The notes: generated by a model not told the origin, from the sequence alone. DNA of 64,000 nt from Burkholderiaceae bacterium 16 (GCA_000955785.1 JYOD01000003.1:44407-108406), one strand, 5' to 3'; shown: positions 54,880 to 63,997, counted from the stretch's first letter. Program-made: numbers and translations.

Positions 54880-55730
54880 CCCAACTCGAAACCCTGCGCG
54901 CCTGGATCGGCCGCAGTGAAAGCCGCACCGAGACCCTTGCCCCCGAACCCGTGGTCGGCCTCGCGGCCACCCTGGACCTCGATGGCGAAGCGCTGGTGCG
55001 CGGCCCGCTGCCGCCGCTGTGGCACTGGCTCTACTTCCTGCCGCGCGCGCCGCAGCGCGAGCTTGGGCGGGACGGCCACCCGGCGCTGGGCGGCTTTATG
55101 CCGCCAGTGCCGCTGCCGCGCCGCATGTGGGCCGGCGGCGAGCTGGATTTCCACAAACCGCTGCGGGTGGGCGATACCGTCACCCGCACGTCCACCGTGC
55201 GCAATGTCGAGCACAAGAGCGGGCGCAGCGGCGAACTGTGGTTCGTCACCGTGGAACATGCGCTGACGGTCGACGGTGAGACCGCGCTGACCGAGCGTCA
55301 CGACCTGGTCTACCGCGCCATGCCGGAACCGGGACAGCCGCTGCCGCCGCGCCCGCGCCTGGCGCATCAGGTCCAGTGGCAGCGCCAGTTGCGCGCCGAC
55401 CCGGTCATGCTGTTCCGCTTCTCCGCGCTCACCTTCAACGGCCACCGCATCCACTACGACCACGACTATGTGCGCGACGTGGAAGGCTACCCCGGCCTGG
55501 TCGTGCACGGCCCGCTGCAGGCCATGCTCACGCTGGACCTGCTGGCGCGCGAGATGCCCGGCGCCACGGTGCGCCGCTTCGGCTTCCGCGGGCTGGCGCC
55601 GATTTTCGATCACGACCTCGTGACCGTAGGCGGCACGCTCGATGCCGCCACGCCTGGCAAGGTCACGCTGTGGACCGGCGACGATGCCGGCGGCCAGTCG
55701 ATGGAGGCATGGGCCGTGGTGGAGAACTGA
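54876..55730 (+). CDS. Htd2/mesaconyl-C4-CoA hydratase-like double-hotdog protein
   Basis: 284 residues; its ATG overlaps the CitE-like stop. The N-terminal hotdog half has PLPPLWHWLYFLPRAPQREL and PLPRRMWAGGELDFHKPLRV. The C-terminal half has the FSALTFNGHRIHYDHDYVRD motif and a conserved VEGYPGLVVHGPLQAMLTLD helix. This pattern is that of Htd2-type and mesaconyl-CoA (C4) hydratases of the FAS1-like dehydratase family. Directly fused in expression to a CitE-like lyase, it would hydrate mesaconyl- or itaconyl-CoA to citramalyl-CoA. That assignment is inferred from context. Confidence 0.9.
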   Translation: MTQLETLRAWIGRSESRTETLAPEPVVGLAATLDLDGEALVRGPLPPLWHWLYFLPRAPQRELGRDGHPALGGFMPPVPLPRRMWAGGELDFHKPLRVGDTVTRTSTVRNVEHKSGRSGELWFVTVEHALTVDGETALTERHDLVYRAMPEPGQPLPPRPRLAHQVQWQRQLRADPVMLFRFSALTFNGHRIHYDHDYVRDVEGYPGLVVHGPLQAMLTLDLLAREMPGATVRRFGFRGLAPIFDHDLVTVGGTLDAATPGKVTLWTGDDAGGQSMEAWAVVEN

Positions 55731-55806
55731 CCGGCACGCAGGCGAAGGACAGCAGGACAACACCAACATCGGGGTAACGGGGAACCACATCAACAGGAGA
55801 ATTCCG

Positions 55807-56719
55807 ATGCATGCAGTCCGCAACACCCGGCCCAACATCCGGCGCAGAATCCGGCACATCGCCAGCGCCGCCATCGTCCTGTGCGGCGCCACGGCTGCGC
55901 TCGCGCAGCCAGCGCAGCAAGCCCAGTCCTACCCCACCCCCGGTGACGCTGATCGTGCCCTACGCGCCCGGCGGCACCATGGGCGCGCTCGCGCTCAGGC
56001 AGGCGAAGCCCGACGGCTATACGCTCTCGATGATGCCGGTGACCGTATTCCGCCAGCCCTTCATCCAGAAGACCGCCTTCGATCCGGCACACGATTTCAC
56101 CTACCTCTCGCGCATCACCGGCTACACGTTCGGCGTGGTAGTGCGGGCCGATTCACCGTGGAAGAACTGGAGCGATTTCCTGCGCGATGCGCGCGCCCGG
56201 CCGGGCACCGTCAGCTACGGCTCGCCGGGCCAGTTCAGCTCGCCGCATATCACCATGATCGAGCTGGTCACCAAGGAAAAGCTAACGGTCAACCACGTGC
56301 CGTTCAAGGGCGATGCCGATTGCCTGAACTCGCTGATGGGCAACCATGTGCAGCTTTGCGCGGCAGGCAGTTCCGCCGGCACGCTGGTCGATGCGGGCAA
56401 GCTGCGCTGGATCAACCTGTGGACGGCGCAACGCTCGCCGCGCTGGCCCGACGCCCCTACGCTGCGCGAACTGGGCTACGACATCGTCTCCAACTCGCCC
56501 TACGGCGTGGTCGGCCCGAAAGGCATGGACCCGAAGGTGGTCGGCATCCTGCAGGATGCGCTGCGGCGGGCTGCCGAAGACCCGCAGCATCTTGCCGCGC
56601 TAAAGCGGCAGGATCAGGACCTGATGTACCTGGACAGCGCCGGCTACACCCGCTTTGCCATGCAGCAGATCGCACAGGAGAAAGCGCTGGTGGAACGGCT
56701 GGGCATCAAGCCCGATTGA
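55807..56719 (+). pseudogene. Degenerate Bug-family solute receptor
   Basis: The signal peptide is intact from the ATG at 55807 (MHAVRNTRPNIRRRIRHIAS and a hydrophobic stretch ending ALAQP). After QSYPT the frame is lost near 55935: the VTLIVPYAPGG motif continues in another frame, as if two bases of an ACC CGC CCG GTG sequence were deleted. The receptor then jumps from PYAPGGT to MGALALRQAKPDGYTLSM, missing about 42 codons that all other receptors in the window have, possibly through recombination between two GGCGGCACC repeats. The rest of the receptor is complete. The protein is almost certainly non-functional. Confidence 0.8.
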
Positions 56720-56807
56720 TCCATCGCCCGCGCCGCGCCAGGCCGTGGCGCAGCGCGGGTTCTTCTGCTTGCGCGCTTCTTCGCGCCACCAACCCCGACA
56801 CCAACCG

Positions 56808-57323
56808 ATGACCATCAAGCCCTCCGCAGCGAACCCCGAAGCTGCCAGCTTCGATCCGCGCAGCCACCGCATGTGCGAACAACGCTATTTCGAAGATTTC
56901 GTGCCCGGCGAACGCTTTGTGCTTCCCTCGCGCACCATGACCGAGGCGCTGTTCGCCGCCTTCCAGCTGGCGAGCGGTGACAACCATCCTGTGCATTACG
57001 ATGCGGAGTACTGCCGCGCCCACGGCATGCCGCACATGCTGGCGCACGGCTACCAGGTGCTGATCCAGACCGCGGCAGGCGCCGGGCTGTTCCCGCATAT
57101 GGTGGAAGAATCGCTGAAGGGCTTTCTCGACCAGAGCAGCCGCTTCCTGCATCCGGTCTACGCCGGAGACACGCTGTACAGCACGCTGGAAGTCAGCGAA
57201 CTCGCGCCGAACCGCACCACCGGCGTGCTGACCTTGCGCTCGACGGTGCACAACCAGCACGGCGTGCTGGTGCTCGACGGCGTGCAGCGCTACCTGCTGC
57301 GCAAGCGCGCACCGGCCGCCTGA
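56808..57323 (+). CDS. MaoC-like dehydratase, active-site residues intact
   Basis: 171 residues from the ATG at 56808. It contains the hydratase loop LASGDNHPVHYDAEYCRAHG, with Asp and His, followed by MPHMLAHGYQVLIQTAAGAG. The N-terminal CEQRYFEDFVPGERFVLPSR is typical of single-hotdog MaoC enzymes that hydrate enoyl-CoAs or beta-methylmalyl-CoA-like substrates. It lies 88 bp downstream of the decayed receptor gene and may be the last enzyme of the C5 cluster, or a second hydratase of different specificity. Confidence 0.9.
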   Translation: MTIKPSAANPEAASFDPRSHRMCEQRYFEDFVPGERFVLPSRTMTEALFAAFQLASGDNHPVHYDAEYCRAHGMPHMLAHGYQVLIQTAAGAGLFPHMVEESLKGFLDQSSRFLHPVYAGDTLYSTLEVSELAPNRTTGVLTLRSTVHNQHGVLVLDGVQRYLLRKRAPAA

Positions 57324-57363
57324 ACGGCGCCGGGCAAAAAGGGTTTATCCGACCGCTGCCGTA

Positions 57364-57395
57364 GCTCCCCTCTCCCGCAAGTTGGGGAGGGGAGC
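57364..57395. terminator. Bidirectional CCCTCTCCC-type hairpin
   Basis: GCTCCCCTCTCCC (57364-57376) pairs with GGGGAGGGGAGC (57384-57395) with a single bulge. It lies between the convergent ends of the MaoC-like gene (57323) and the Bug gene (57405). Position and stability suggest a terminator for both strands. Confidence 0.65.
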
Positions 57396-57404
57396 CATCC
57401 GGCC

Positions 57405-58370
57405 TCAATCCACCTGGATATTCGCCGTCTTCACCACCCCGCCCCACAGCTTCAGTTCACGCTGGATACGATCGGCCAGCGGCTTCGGCCCGGTGATATT
57501 GAGGTCATAGCCGCCCTGCGTCATGCGCTGCTGAAAGGCAGGATCATCGCCGATGGCCTTTTGCGCCTTGACCAGCTTGTCCACCACGTCGGCGGGCATT
57601 TTCTGCGGGCCGATCAGCGCGTACCAGCCGGTCAGGTCGTAATTCTTCATGCCAGACTCGATCATCGTCGGCACCGTCGGCAGCGCCGCGTTGCGCGTCT
57701 TCGACGTCACCGCCAGCGCGCGCACCTTGCCGCCCTGGATATAGCCGATGGCGGTGCCCGTGATATCGAACATGAACGTTACCTTGCCGCCGATCACATC
57801 GGCCATTGCGGGCGAATTGCCCTTGTAGGGCACATGCAGCATCTTGACCCCGCCCATCTGCGCCAGCCACTCGGCCGACAAGTGGTTCGAGGCGCCGACC
57901 CCGGCCGAGCCGAAGCTCACGCTCTCGGGATGCTTGCGCGCGTAGTCGACCAGCTCGCCTACGTCCTTGGCCGGGAAGTCCTTGTTGATCAGCAATACGT
58001 TGGTGTAATCGGTGATCAGACCGATATAGGTGAAATCCTTGTTCGGGTTGAAGTTCACCGACTTCTGGATCAGCGGCGTCATGGTCATGGTCGGGCTGGC
58101 CACGAAGTAAAGCGTGTAGCCGTCCGGCGTCGCGCGCGCGGTCAGGTCCGCGGCGATGGCGCCGCTGGCGCCGGCGCGGTTGTCCACCACCACCGGCTGC
58201 TTGAGCGCGCGGCCCAGGTAGTCGGCATAGATGCGCGCGGCGGTATCGACCGGACCGCCAGGGGCGTAGCCCACGATCAGCTTCACGGGCCGCGTGGGAT
58301 AGTTGTCCGCCATTGCCGTGCCTTGCACCAGCGCAAGCAGCGCGCCAGCCATCATCATCCATCGCTTCAT
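57405..58370 (-). CDS. Bug-family solute receptor
   Basis: 321 residues; GAGGAGA precedes the ATG at 58370. The signal is short and hydrophobic (LLALVQGTAMADNYPTRP). LIVGYAPGGPVDTAARIYAD differs from the usual VPY and carries Gly at a conserved Pro site; the rest is typical: VVDNRAGASGAIAADLTARA and VPYKGNSPAMADVIGGKV. It sits 109 bp downstream of the ligase at 58480 on the same strand, so an uptake-activation unit is plausible. Confidence 0.93.
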   Translation of the reverse strand: MKRWMMMAGALLALVQGTAMADNYPTRPVKLIVGYAPGGPVDTAARIYADYLGRALKQPVVVDNRAGASGAIAADLTARATPDGYTLYFVASPTMTMTPLIQKSVNFNPNKDFTYIGLITDYTNVLLINKDFPAKDVGELVDYARKHPESVSFGSAGVGASNHLSAEWLAQMGGVKMLHVPYKGNSPAMADVIGGKVTFMFDITGTAIGYIQGGKVRALAVTSKTRNAALPTVPTMIESGMKNYDLTGWYALIGPQKMPADVVDKLVKAQKAIGDDPAFQQRMTQGGYDLNITGPKPLADRIQRELKLWGGVVKTANIQVD

Positions 58371-58479
58371 CTGTCTCCTCCTTGTTGTGTGTTCTGCCAG
58401 CCCCCGGCTTGCCGGGGGCTGGCGGCAAGTACGCTTCGACCCGCGGCGAAGCGCTGGCGGCGGCACCGGCCGCCGCAGG

Positions 58480-60024
58480 TCATGCCGCTACGGCGCCGCC
58501 GTCCAGCATGGCGCGCAGCGGCTGCTTCAGGAGCTTGCCGCTGGCGGTGGTGGGGATCGTCTCGATCACGCGGATCTGCGCGGGCCGCTTGTACGGCGCC
58601 AGGCTTTCCCGCAGGTAGGCTTCCAGGGCGGCGAGGTCCAGTTTCACGCCCGGTTGCGTTTCAATAAAGGCCACGACTTCTTCGTTGCCGTCGGCTGCCG
58701 CGCGCCCGACCACGGCGGACTGGCGCACGCCGGGGAAGGCATTGATGACGGATTCCACCTCGATCGGGTAGACGTTGAAGCCCGAGCGGATGATCAGGTC
58801 CTTGGAGCGGCCCACGATAAACAACGCGCCGTCTTCACCGAGGAAACCGAGATCTCCGGTGTTGAGCCAGCCGCCCGGCAGCAGCGCCTCGGCGGTCTGC
58901 TCCGCGTTGCGGAAATAGCCGCGCATCACGCCGGGGCCGCGCACGCGGATCTGGCCGCGTTCGCCGGCGGGCATCGGCTCGCCCTGCTCGTTGGTGATGT
59001 TGATCTCCACGCCTTCGACGATGTAGCCGGCCGAGCAATCGGCGCGCGGCGCATCCATGCGGGTGATGAACAGCGAACCGGCGTATTCGGTGATGCCGTA
59101 GCCGTGATGCAGCGGCTGGCCGAACCATGCCTCGGTGTCGCGCTTGAGGGTCGGGTCCAGCGGCGCGCCGCCGGTATAGAGATAGCGCAGGCGGGGAAAC
59201 GCCGCGGCGCCGCTCTCCAGCGACGACTCCCGCGCCACCGCCATGATGCGAGTGAACATGGTCGGCACGCCTTGCAGCATGGTGACACCGGGCGATGCCA
59301 GCGCGGCGAAGACATCGGCGGCATCGAAGCGGGGGCGCATCACCAGGCTGGCGCCGGCGTACAGCGTGGCCATCAGCACGGTGGCGATGCCGAAGATGTG
59401 CGACAGCGGCAGCGCGCCGTAGGCGATATCGTCCGGCCCCAGGTTGCGCGAGGTTGCCGAGATCCGCGCGAAGACCGTCAGGCCGGCGTGCGGCACCATC
59501 ACGCCCTTGGGCGCGCCGGTAGTGCCGGAGGTGTAGATCAGCGTGGCAACGTCGCGCGCCTGGGCGGCATCCACGCGCGCGGGCACCTGTTCGGCGCGCA
59601 GGCTGGCGAAGTCCGGATCGAGCGCGGCGCAACCGGTGGGCTGCGCCCCAAGCCGCCTGCCGTGGGCGGCGGCCACATCGGAGACATGACTGGTAAAGAA
59701 CGTCAGCAGCGGCTCGGCATGTGCGCGGATGCCGTCGATCTCGCGCGGCGAAAGTCGCGCGTTGACCTGGATCGGCCAGGCGTGCAGTGCGCTGCAGGCG
59801 AACAGCATCACCACCATCTCGGCGCAGTTCTCGCCCACCACCATCACGCGGTCGCCCTGCCCTACGCCTTGCGCGGCGAGCCAGTCGCGCGTGGCCGTGA
59901 TGCGCTCCCACAGCGCGCCGTAGCTGAGTACGCCGCCGGTCTCGTACAGGCAGGGAGCCTGGGGCGATTGCTCGGCCCAGTGCCGGGGGATGTCATGGAT
60001 GAACTCGGGACGGAAGGAGGACAT
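58480..60024 (-). CDS. Acyl-CoA ligase (AMP-binding)
   Basis: 514 residues. Motifs: LIYTSGTTGAPKGVMVPHAG, HHGYGITEYAGSLFITRM, WLNTGDLGFLGEDGALFIVG, RSKDLIIRSGFNVYPIEVES and the C-terminal Lys in TTASGKLLKQPLRAML, all intact. The gene is flanked by a Bug receptor on each side (57405 and 60082), in the order receptor, ligase, receptor on the minus strand, so the whole block may be one transcription unit. The substrate is unknown. Confidence 0.95.
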   Translation of the reverse strand: MSSFRPEFIHDIPRHWAEQSPQAPCLYETGGVLSYGALWERITATRDWLAAQGVGQGDRVMVVGENCAEMVVMLFACSALHAWPIQVNARLSPREIDGIRAHAEPLLTFFTSHVSDVAAAHGRRLGAQPTGCAALDPDFASLRAEQVPARVDAAQARDVATLIYTSGTTGAPKGVMVPHAGLTVFARISATSRNLGPDDIAYGALPLSHIFGIATVLMATLYAGASLVMRPRFDAADVFAALASPGVTMLQGVPTMFTRIMAVARESSLESGAAAFPRLRYLYTGGAPLDPTLKRDTEAWFGQPLHHGYGITEYAGSLFITRMDAPRADCSAGYIVEGVEINITNEQGEPMPAGERGQIRVRGPGVMRGYFRNAEQTAEALLPGGWLNTGDLGFLGEDGALFIVGRSKDLIIRSGFNVYPIEVESVINAFPGVRQSAVVGRAAADGNEEVVAFIETQPGVKLDLAALEAYLRESLAPYKRPAQIRVIETIPTTASGKLLKQPLRAMLDGGAVAA

Positions 60025-60081
60025 GATGCGAGTGACGATGAGGTTGGAACCGGACGGACCCGGAAGAGACGCAGAGCAAGC

Positions 60082-61050
60082 TCACTGATCCAGGTGGATG
60101 TGAGCCGACTTGATCAGGCCGTCCCACTTCTGGTACTGGGTGCGCATATACGTACCGAACTGCGCCGGCGTGGAAGGAAAAGGCACGGTGCCCTGGCTTG
60201 CCAGCCGCGCCGCCAACTCGGGCTGCGCGAGCGCAGCCACGATCTCGGCGTTGAGGCGGTCGACCACGGCCGCCGGCGTATTGGCGGGCGCCACCACGCC
60301 GAACCACGCGGTCAGCTCGTAGCCTGGCACGCCGGCCGCGGCCAGCGTCGGCACGCCGGGCAACTGCCCGGACGGCGTGGCGGTGGTGACCGCCAGCGCC
60401 CGCACGCGGCCATCGCGCACATAGGGCAAGGCGGTGGAAATGCTGTCGAACATCATGGTGAGGCGCCCGCCGATCAGGTCGGTCATGGCCGGTGCGCTGC
60501 CCTTGTACGGCACATGCTCGACGCGCACGCCCGCCAGGTGGGTGAACAGTTCACCGGCGAGGTGCGAGGACGAACCGTTGCCGAAGGAGCCGTAGCTCAG
60601 CTTGCCGGGCTCGCGCCGCGCCAGCGCCAGCAGTTCGGCCACATTGCGCGCGGGCACCGCGGGGTGCACCACCAGTACGTTGGGCAGGTAGGCCACTGAC
60701 GCCACCGGCGCGAAATCCTTGAGCGGGTCGTAGCCGGGCTTGTCGTACAGGCTCTTGTTCACGGCCAGCGAGCCGAAGGTGCCGAACAGCAGGGTGTAGC
60801 CGTCGGCCGGCGCGCGCGCCACCGCCACGGCGGCGATATTGCCGCCCGCGCCAGGCCGGTTCTCGATGACCACCGGCTGGCCCAGCCGCACTGAAAGTGC
60901 GTGGCTGACCTCGCGAGCCAGCAGGTCCGTGGCGCCACCCGGCGGGAAGGGCACGACCAGCCGCACCGGTTTGTCCGGATAGGCCGCGAACGCGCTCGCG
61001 GTGGCGGCAAGCCATCCGCAGAGCACGAACAATTTTGTCCAGCATGACAT
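60082..61050 (-). CDS. Bug-family solute receptor
   Basis: 322 residues with a signal peptide ending at ASAFAAYPDKP. LVVPFPPGGATDLLAREVS, VIENRPGAGGNIAAVAVARA and VPYKGSAPAMTDLIGGRL are canonical. The gene is 57 bp upstream of the ligase at 58480 and diverges from the acyl-CoA dehydrogenase at 61320; the intergenic region carries the GGATTT motif at 61127. Confidence 0.94.
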   Translation of the reverse strand: MSCWTKLFVLCGWLAATASAFAAYPDKPVRLVVPFPPGGATDLLAREVSHALSVRLGQPVVIENRPGAGGNIAAVAVARAPADGYTLLFGTFGSLAVNKSLYDKPGYDPLKDFAPVASVAYLPNVLVVHPAVPARNVAELLALARREPGKLSYGSFGNGSSSHLAGELFTHLAGVRVEHVPYKGSAPAMTDLIGGRLTMMFDSISTALPYVRDGRVRALAVTTATPSGQLPGVPTLAAAGVPGYELTAWFGVVAPANTPAAVVDRLNAEIVAALAQPELAARLASQGTVPFPSTPAQFGTYMRTQYQKWDGLIKSAHIHLDQ

Positions 61051-61126
61051 CGCCCGTCTCCTCGGCGTTGATTGTGTTTTTGCTGCGATGGAACTGCGCC
61101 AGTGTGAGCCAGGCGCCGGTGGCGTG

Positions 61127-61146
61127 CTATTTGGATTTGGCTAAGG
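61127..61146 (+). promoter_or_regulatory. Shared GGATTT motif, copy 4
   Basis: CTATTTGGATTTGGCTAAGG, 77 bp upstream of the Bug start at 61050. It keeps the invariant GGATTT and AAG of the other three copies. The region 61051-61319 has no recognisable gene. Confidence 0.6.
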
Positions 61147-61319
61147 CCGTGTTCTGCCCGGCACGGGCGCCGGCGGGCGGCGGGCCGCATCGGTTAGGAA
61201 GCGCAAAAGGACGGCTTTGTCATTCCGGAAGAAGCGAACGTCCGGCCCCCCATAGAATCGCTGCATCGTATCGAAGTGGCGGCCGGCGGCCAGCCTTTCC
61301 CAACCGAGGGGACAAGCAG

Positions 61320-62528
61320 ATGGATTTGCGTTTCAACGCGGCGGAACAAGCGTTCCGCGAAGAGGTTCGGAGTTTTGTGCAGGCCAGCCTGCCCACGGAT
61401 ATCCGGGACAAGGTGCTGGCCCACCAGCGCGTCGAGAAGGACGACTACGTGCGCTGGCACCGCATCCTGCACGCGCAGGGCTGGGGCGCGCCGACTTGGC
61501 CCACGGAATGGGGCGGCACGGGCTGGAACGCGCTGCAGCGCCTGATCTTCGAGATCGAGGCCTTCCGCGCGGGCGCGCCGCGCCTGCTGCCCTTCGGCCT
61601 GACCATGATCGGGCCGGTGCTGATGAAGTATGCCAGCCAGGAGCATAAGGAACGCTTCCTGCCGCGCATCCCCACGGTCGAGGATTTCTGGTGCCAGGGC
61701 TACTCCGAGCCCGGCTCCGGCTCGGACCTGGCCTCGCTCAAGACCCGCGCCGTGCGCCAGGGCGACCGCTACATCGTCAACGGCCAGAAGACCTGGACCA
61801 CGATGGCGCACTTTGCCGACTGGATCTTCTGCCTGGTACGCACCGACACCGAAGCCAAGCCGCAGGAAGGCATCTCGATGCTGCTGATCGACATGAAGAC
61901 GCCGGGCGTGACGGTGCGCCCGATCGTCACGCTCGACGGCGGCCACGACGTCAACGAAGTCTGGTTCGAGGACGTGGAAGTGCCCGTGGGCAACCTGCTG
62001 GGCGAAGAAAACCGCGGCTGGACCTACGCCAAATACCTGCTGGGCCACGAGCGCACCGGCATTGCCGGCATCGGCCACTGCAACCGCGAACTGCGCCAGC
62101 TCAAGCATTACGCCGCGCAAGCCACCGATGGCGCCGGCCGGCCGCTGATCGACGATGTGCGCATGCGCGACAAGATCGCCCGCATCGAGATGGACATCAT
62201 GGCGCTGGAAATGCTGCTGCTGCGCGTCGCCACGCAAGACGCGGGGCGCGGCCCCGGCCCGGAAGCCTCCATCGTCAAGATCCGCGGCTCCGAGATCCAG
62301 CAGGACCTGGCCATGCTGCAGATGGAAGTAGCCGGCCCCAATGCCTGGCCGTATTCGCCGCGCTGGCTCGAAGCCGGCGAAGCGCCGCCGGCCGACGCGC
62401 CGCTGCACGCCCCGGCGTGGGCCGCGCCCGCCGCCTCGACCTACTTCGACATGCGCAAGACATCGATCTATGGCGGCACCACGGAAGTACAAAAGAACAT
62501 CATCTCCAAGATGATCCTGGGCTTCTGA
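61320..62528 (+). CDS. Acyl-CoA dehydrogenase, long partner subunit type
   Basis: 402 residues, starting at the ATG at 61320. It closely resembles the product of the gene at 2474: GYSEPGSGSDLASLKTRAVR, KTWTTMAHFADWIFCLVRTD, WTYAKYLLGHERTGIAGIG with a candidate catalytic Glu, and a C-terminal SIYGGTTEVQKNIISKMILG. It lacks the tandem GPAGPQI insertion present in the 2474 protein. It precedes its short partner at 62587 by 58 bp, an order opposite to that at 1282 and 2474. Confidence 0.94.
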   Translation: MDLRFNAAEQAFREEVRSFVQASLPTDIRDKVLAHQRVEKDDYVRWHRILHAQGWGAPTWPTEWGGTGWNALQRLIFEIEAFRAGAPRLLPFGLTMIGPVLMKYASQEHKERFLPRIPTVEDFWCQGYSEPGSGSDLASLKTRAVRQGDRYIVNGQKTWTTMAHFADWIFCLVRTDTEAKPQEGISMLLIDMKTPGVTVRPIVTLDGGHDVNEVWFEDVEVPVGNLLGEENRGWTYAKYLLGHERTGIAGIGHCNRELRQLKHYAAQATDGAGRPLIDDVRMRDKIARIEMDIMALEMLLLRVATQDAGRGPGPEASIVKIRGSEIQQDLAMLQMEVAGPNAWPYSPRWLEAGEAPPADAPLHAPAWAAPAASTYFDMRKTSIYGGTTEVQKNIISKMILGF

Positions 62529-62586
62529 AGCCACGGAAGACGTCAGAGACTCCGCAAAACCCGGGATTCAAGGAACAAGCACAGCC

Positions 62587-63714
62587 ATGGACTTCAACTA
62601 CAGCGAAGAGCAGCAGATGCTGGCGGACAGCCTGCGCCGCTTCATCGACACCGAATACACCTTCGACAAGCGCCGCAAGAACGCCCGTGGCGGCGGCAGC
62701 TTCGACCGCGCCACCTGGGCACAGCTTGCCGAGATGGGCGTGCTGGGCCTGACTGTGCCCGGCGAGTACGGCGGCTTTGGCGAAAGCGCCGCAAGCCAGC
62801 TCGTGGTGCAGCGCGAACTCGGGCGCGGCCTGGTGCTTGAACCGGTCACCCCGACCGCCGTGATGTCCGCCGCCGTATTGAACGCCTACGGCAGCCAGGC
62901 CCAGAAAGACGAATGGCTGCCCGCCATCGCCACCGGCAAACGCGTCGTCACCCTCGCCTACCTGGAGCCCACCACTCGCTACCGCCCTGAGACCGCACGC
63001 GCCAGTGCCGAACTCAAGGGCGACGGCTATGTACTCAACGGCAACAAGAGCCTGGCCTGGCATGGCGAAGCCGCCGACGCCTTCCTGCTCACCGCGCGCA
63101 TCGCCGGCAGCAACGAACTGGCGCTGTTCCTGGTCCCGCGCGACGCCACCGGACTCACGGTGCGCGGCTATCCCACCATGGACGGCCTGCGCGCCGCCGA
63201 CCTTGCCTTGCAGAACGTCGCGGTAGACGCCACGGCGCTGGTCGGAAACGCGGCCGACGGCCTGGCCGCCCTGCTCCACGGCATCGACCACGGCATTGCC
63301 GCGCTCTGCGCGGAAGCCGCCGGCGCCATGGAAAAGCTGATCGAGATCACTGGCGAATACCTGCGCACGCGGCAGCAGTTCGGCAAACCGCTGGCGGCGT
63401 TCCAGGCCCTGCAGCACCGGATGGCCGATATGCTGGTGCAAAAGGAACTGGCGCTGTCGATGGCGTATGTGGCAGCACAGGCGCTGGATGAAAGCGACCC
63501 CGCGCAGCGGCGGCGAATGCTGAGCGCCGCGAAGGTAACTGTGGCCAAGGCCGGGAGGATTGTCGGCCAGCAGGCGGTGCAGCTACACGGCGGCATGGGG
63601 ATGACGGATGAGCTGGAGGTAGGGGATTACTTCAAGCGATTGACGATGATCGATCCGCTGCTCGGAGATAGTGATTTCCACGTGCAACGATATGGAGAAG
63701 TAATGACAGCATGA
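62587..63714 (+). CDS. Acyl-CoA dehydrogenase, short partner subunit type
   Basis: 375 residues, homologous to the 1282 protein: MDFNYSEEQQMLADSLRRFI at the N-terminus, YLRTRQQFGKPLAAFQALQH, QLHGGMGMTDELEVGDYFKR and a C-terminus without the YEGT-type catalytic element. The middle FAD loop reads LAYLEPTTRYRPETARASAE, again unlike the canonical GSDL. It is followed by a terminator-like hairpin and a structured repeat. Most likely the partner of the protein encoded at 61320. Confidence 0.92.
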   Translation: MDFNYSEEQQMLADSLRRFIDTEYTFDKRRKNARGGGSFDRATWAQLAEMGVLGLTVPGEYGGFGESAASQLVVQRELGRGLVLEPVTPTAVMSAAVLNAYGSQAQKDEWLPAIATGKRVVTLAYLEPTTRYRPETARASAELKGDGYVLNGNKSLAWHGEAADAFLLTARIAGSNELALFLVPRDATGLTVRGYPTMDGLRAADLALQNVAVDATALVGNAADGLAALLHGIDHGIAALCAEAAGAMEKLIEITGEYLRTRQQFGKPLAAFQALQHRMADMLVQKELALSMAYVAAQALDESDPAQRRRMLSAAKVTVAKAGRIVGQQAVQLHGGMGMTDELEVGDYFKRLTMIDPLLGDSDFHVQRYGEVMTA

Positions 63715-63723
63715 GGAATTGAT

Positions 63724-63748
63724 CTGGATTTCATTAAAACAAATCCAG
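63724..63748 (+). terminator. Hairpin after the last acyl-CoA dehydrogenase
   Basis: CTGGATTT (63724-63731) and AAATCCAG (63741-63748) form a perfect 8-bp stem with a 9-nt loop, 10 bp past the stop at 63714. No strong T-run follows, so termination is probable but not certain. Confidence 0.5.
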
Positions 63749-63927
63749 TTCAACTGCCCAGAGAAAAATGCAGGCCAAACGGTGTAACGATTATCCGTCC
63801 GGCCCTGCGAAAAACACGCCTCTGGCAGAAAAACGCATCACAGCCTCGCAAGCGCCCGCCCTCACCCGGCAATGGGAGACGGGACCCAACGGGCGCTACC
63901 ACGAGTGGGAAAGCCGGATCAAAAATC

Positions 63928-63997
63928 GGTGTAGCCGTGTGGAGCGCCCCCAAGGGCGCTCCACACCCCAGCGCGACGCGAAGCGAGCCGTCAAGGT
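63928..63997 (+). repeat. Structured dispersed repeat, copy 2
   Basis: A 70-nt element with a perfect 13-bp stem (63937-63949 with 63954-63966, loop CCAA). Its left flank GGTGTAGCC and right flank CGAAGCGAGCCGTCAAGGT match the copy at 3753. The inner stem arms (GGAGCGCCC here, TTGCCGCCC there) are different yet self-complementary in each copy. It lies 213 bp downstream of the dehydrogenase stop; DNA between shows no gene. Confidence 0.75.
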
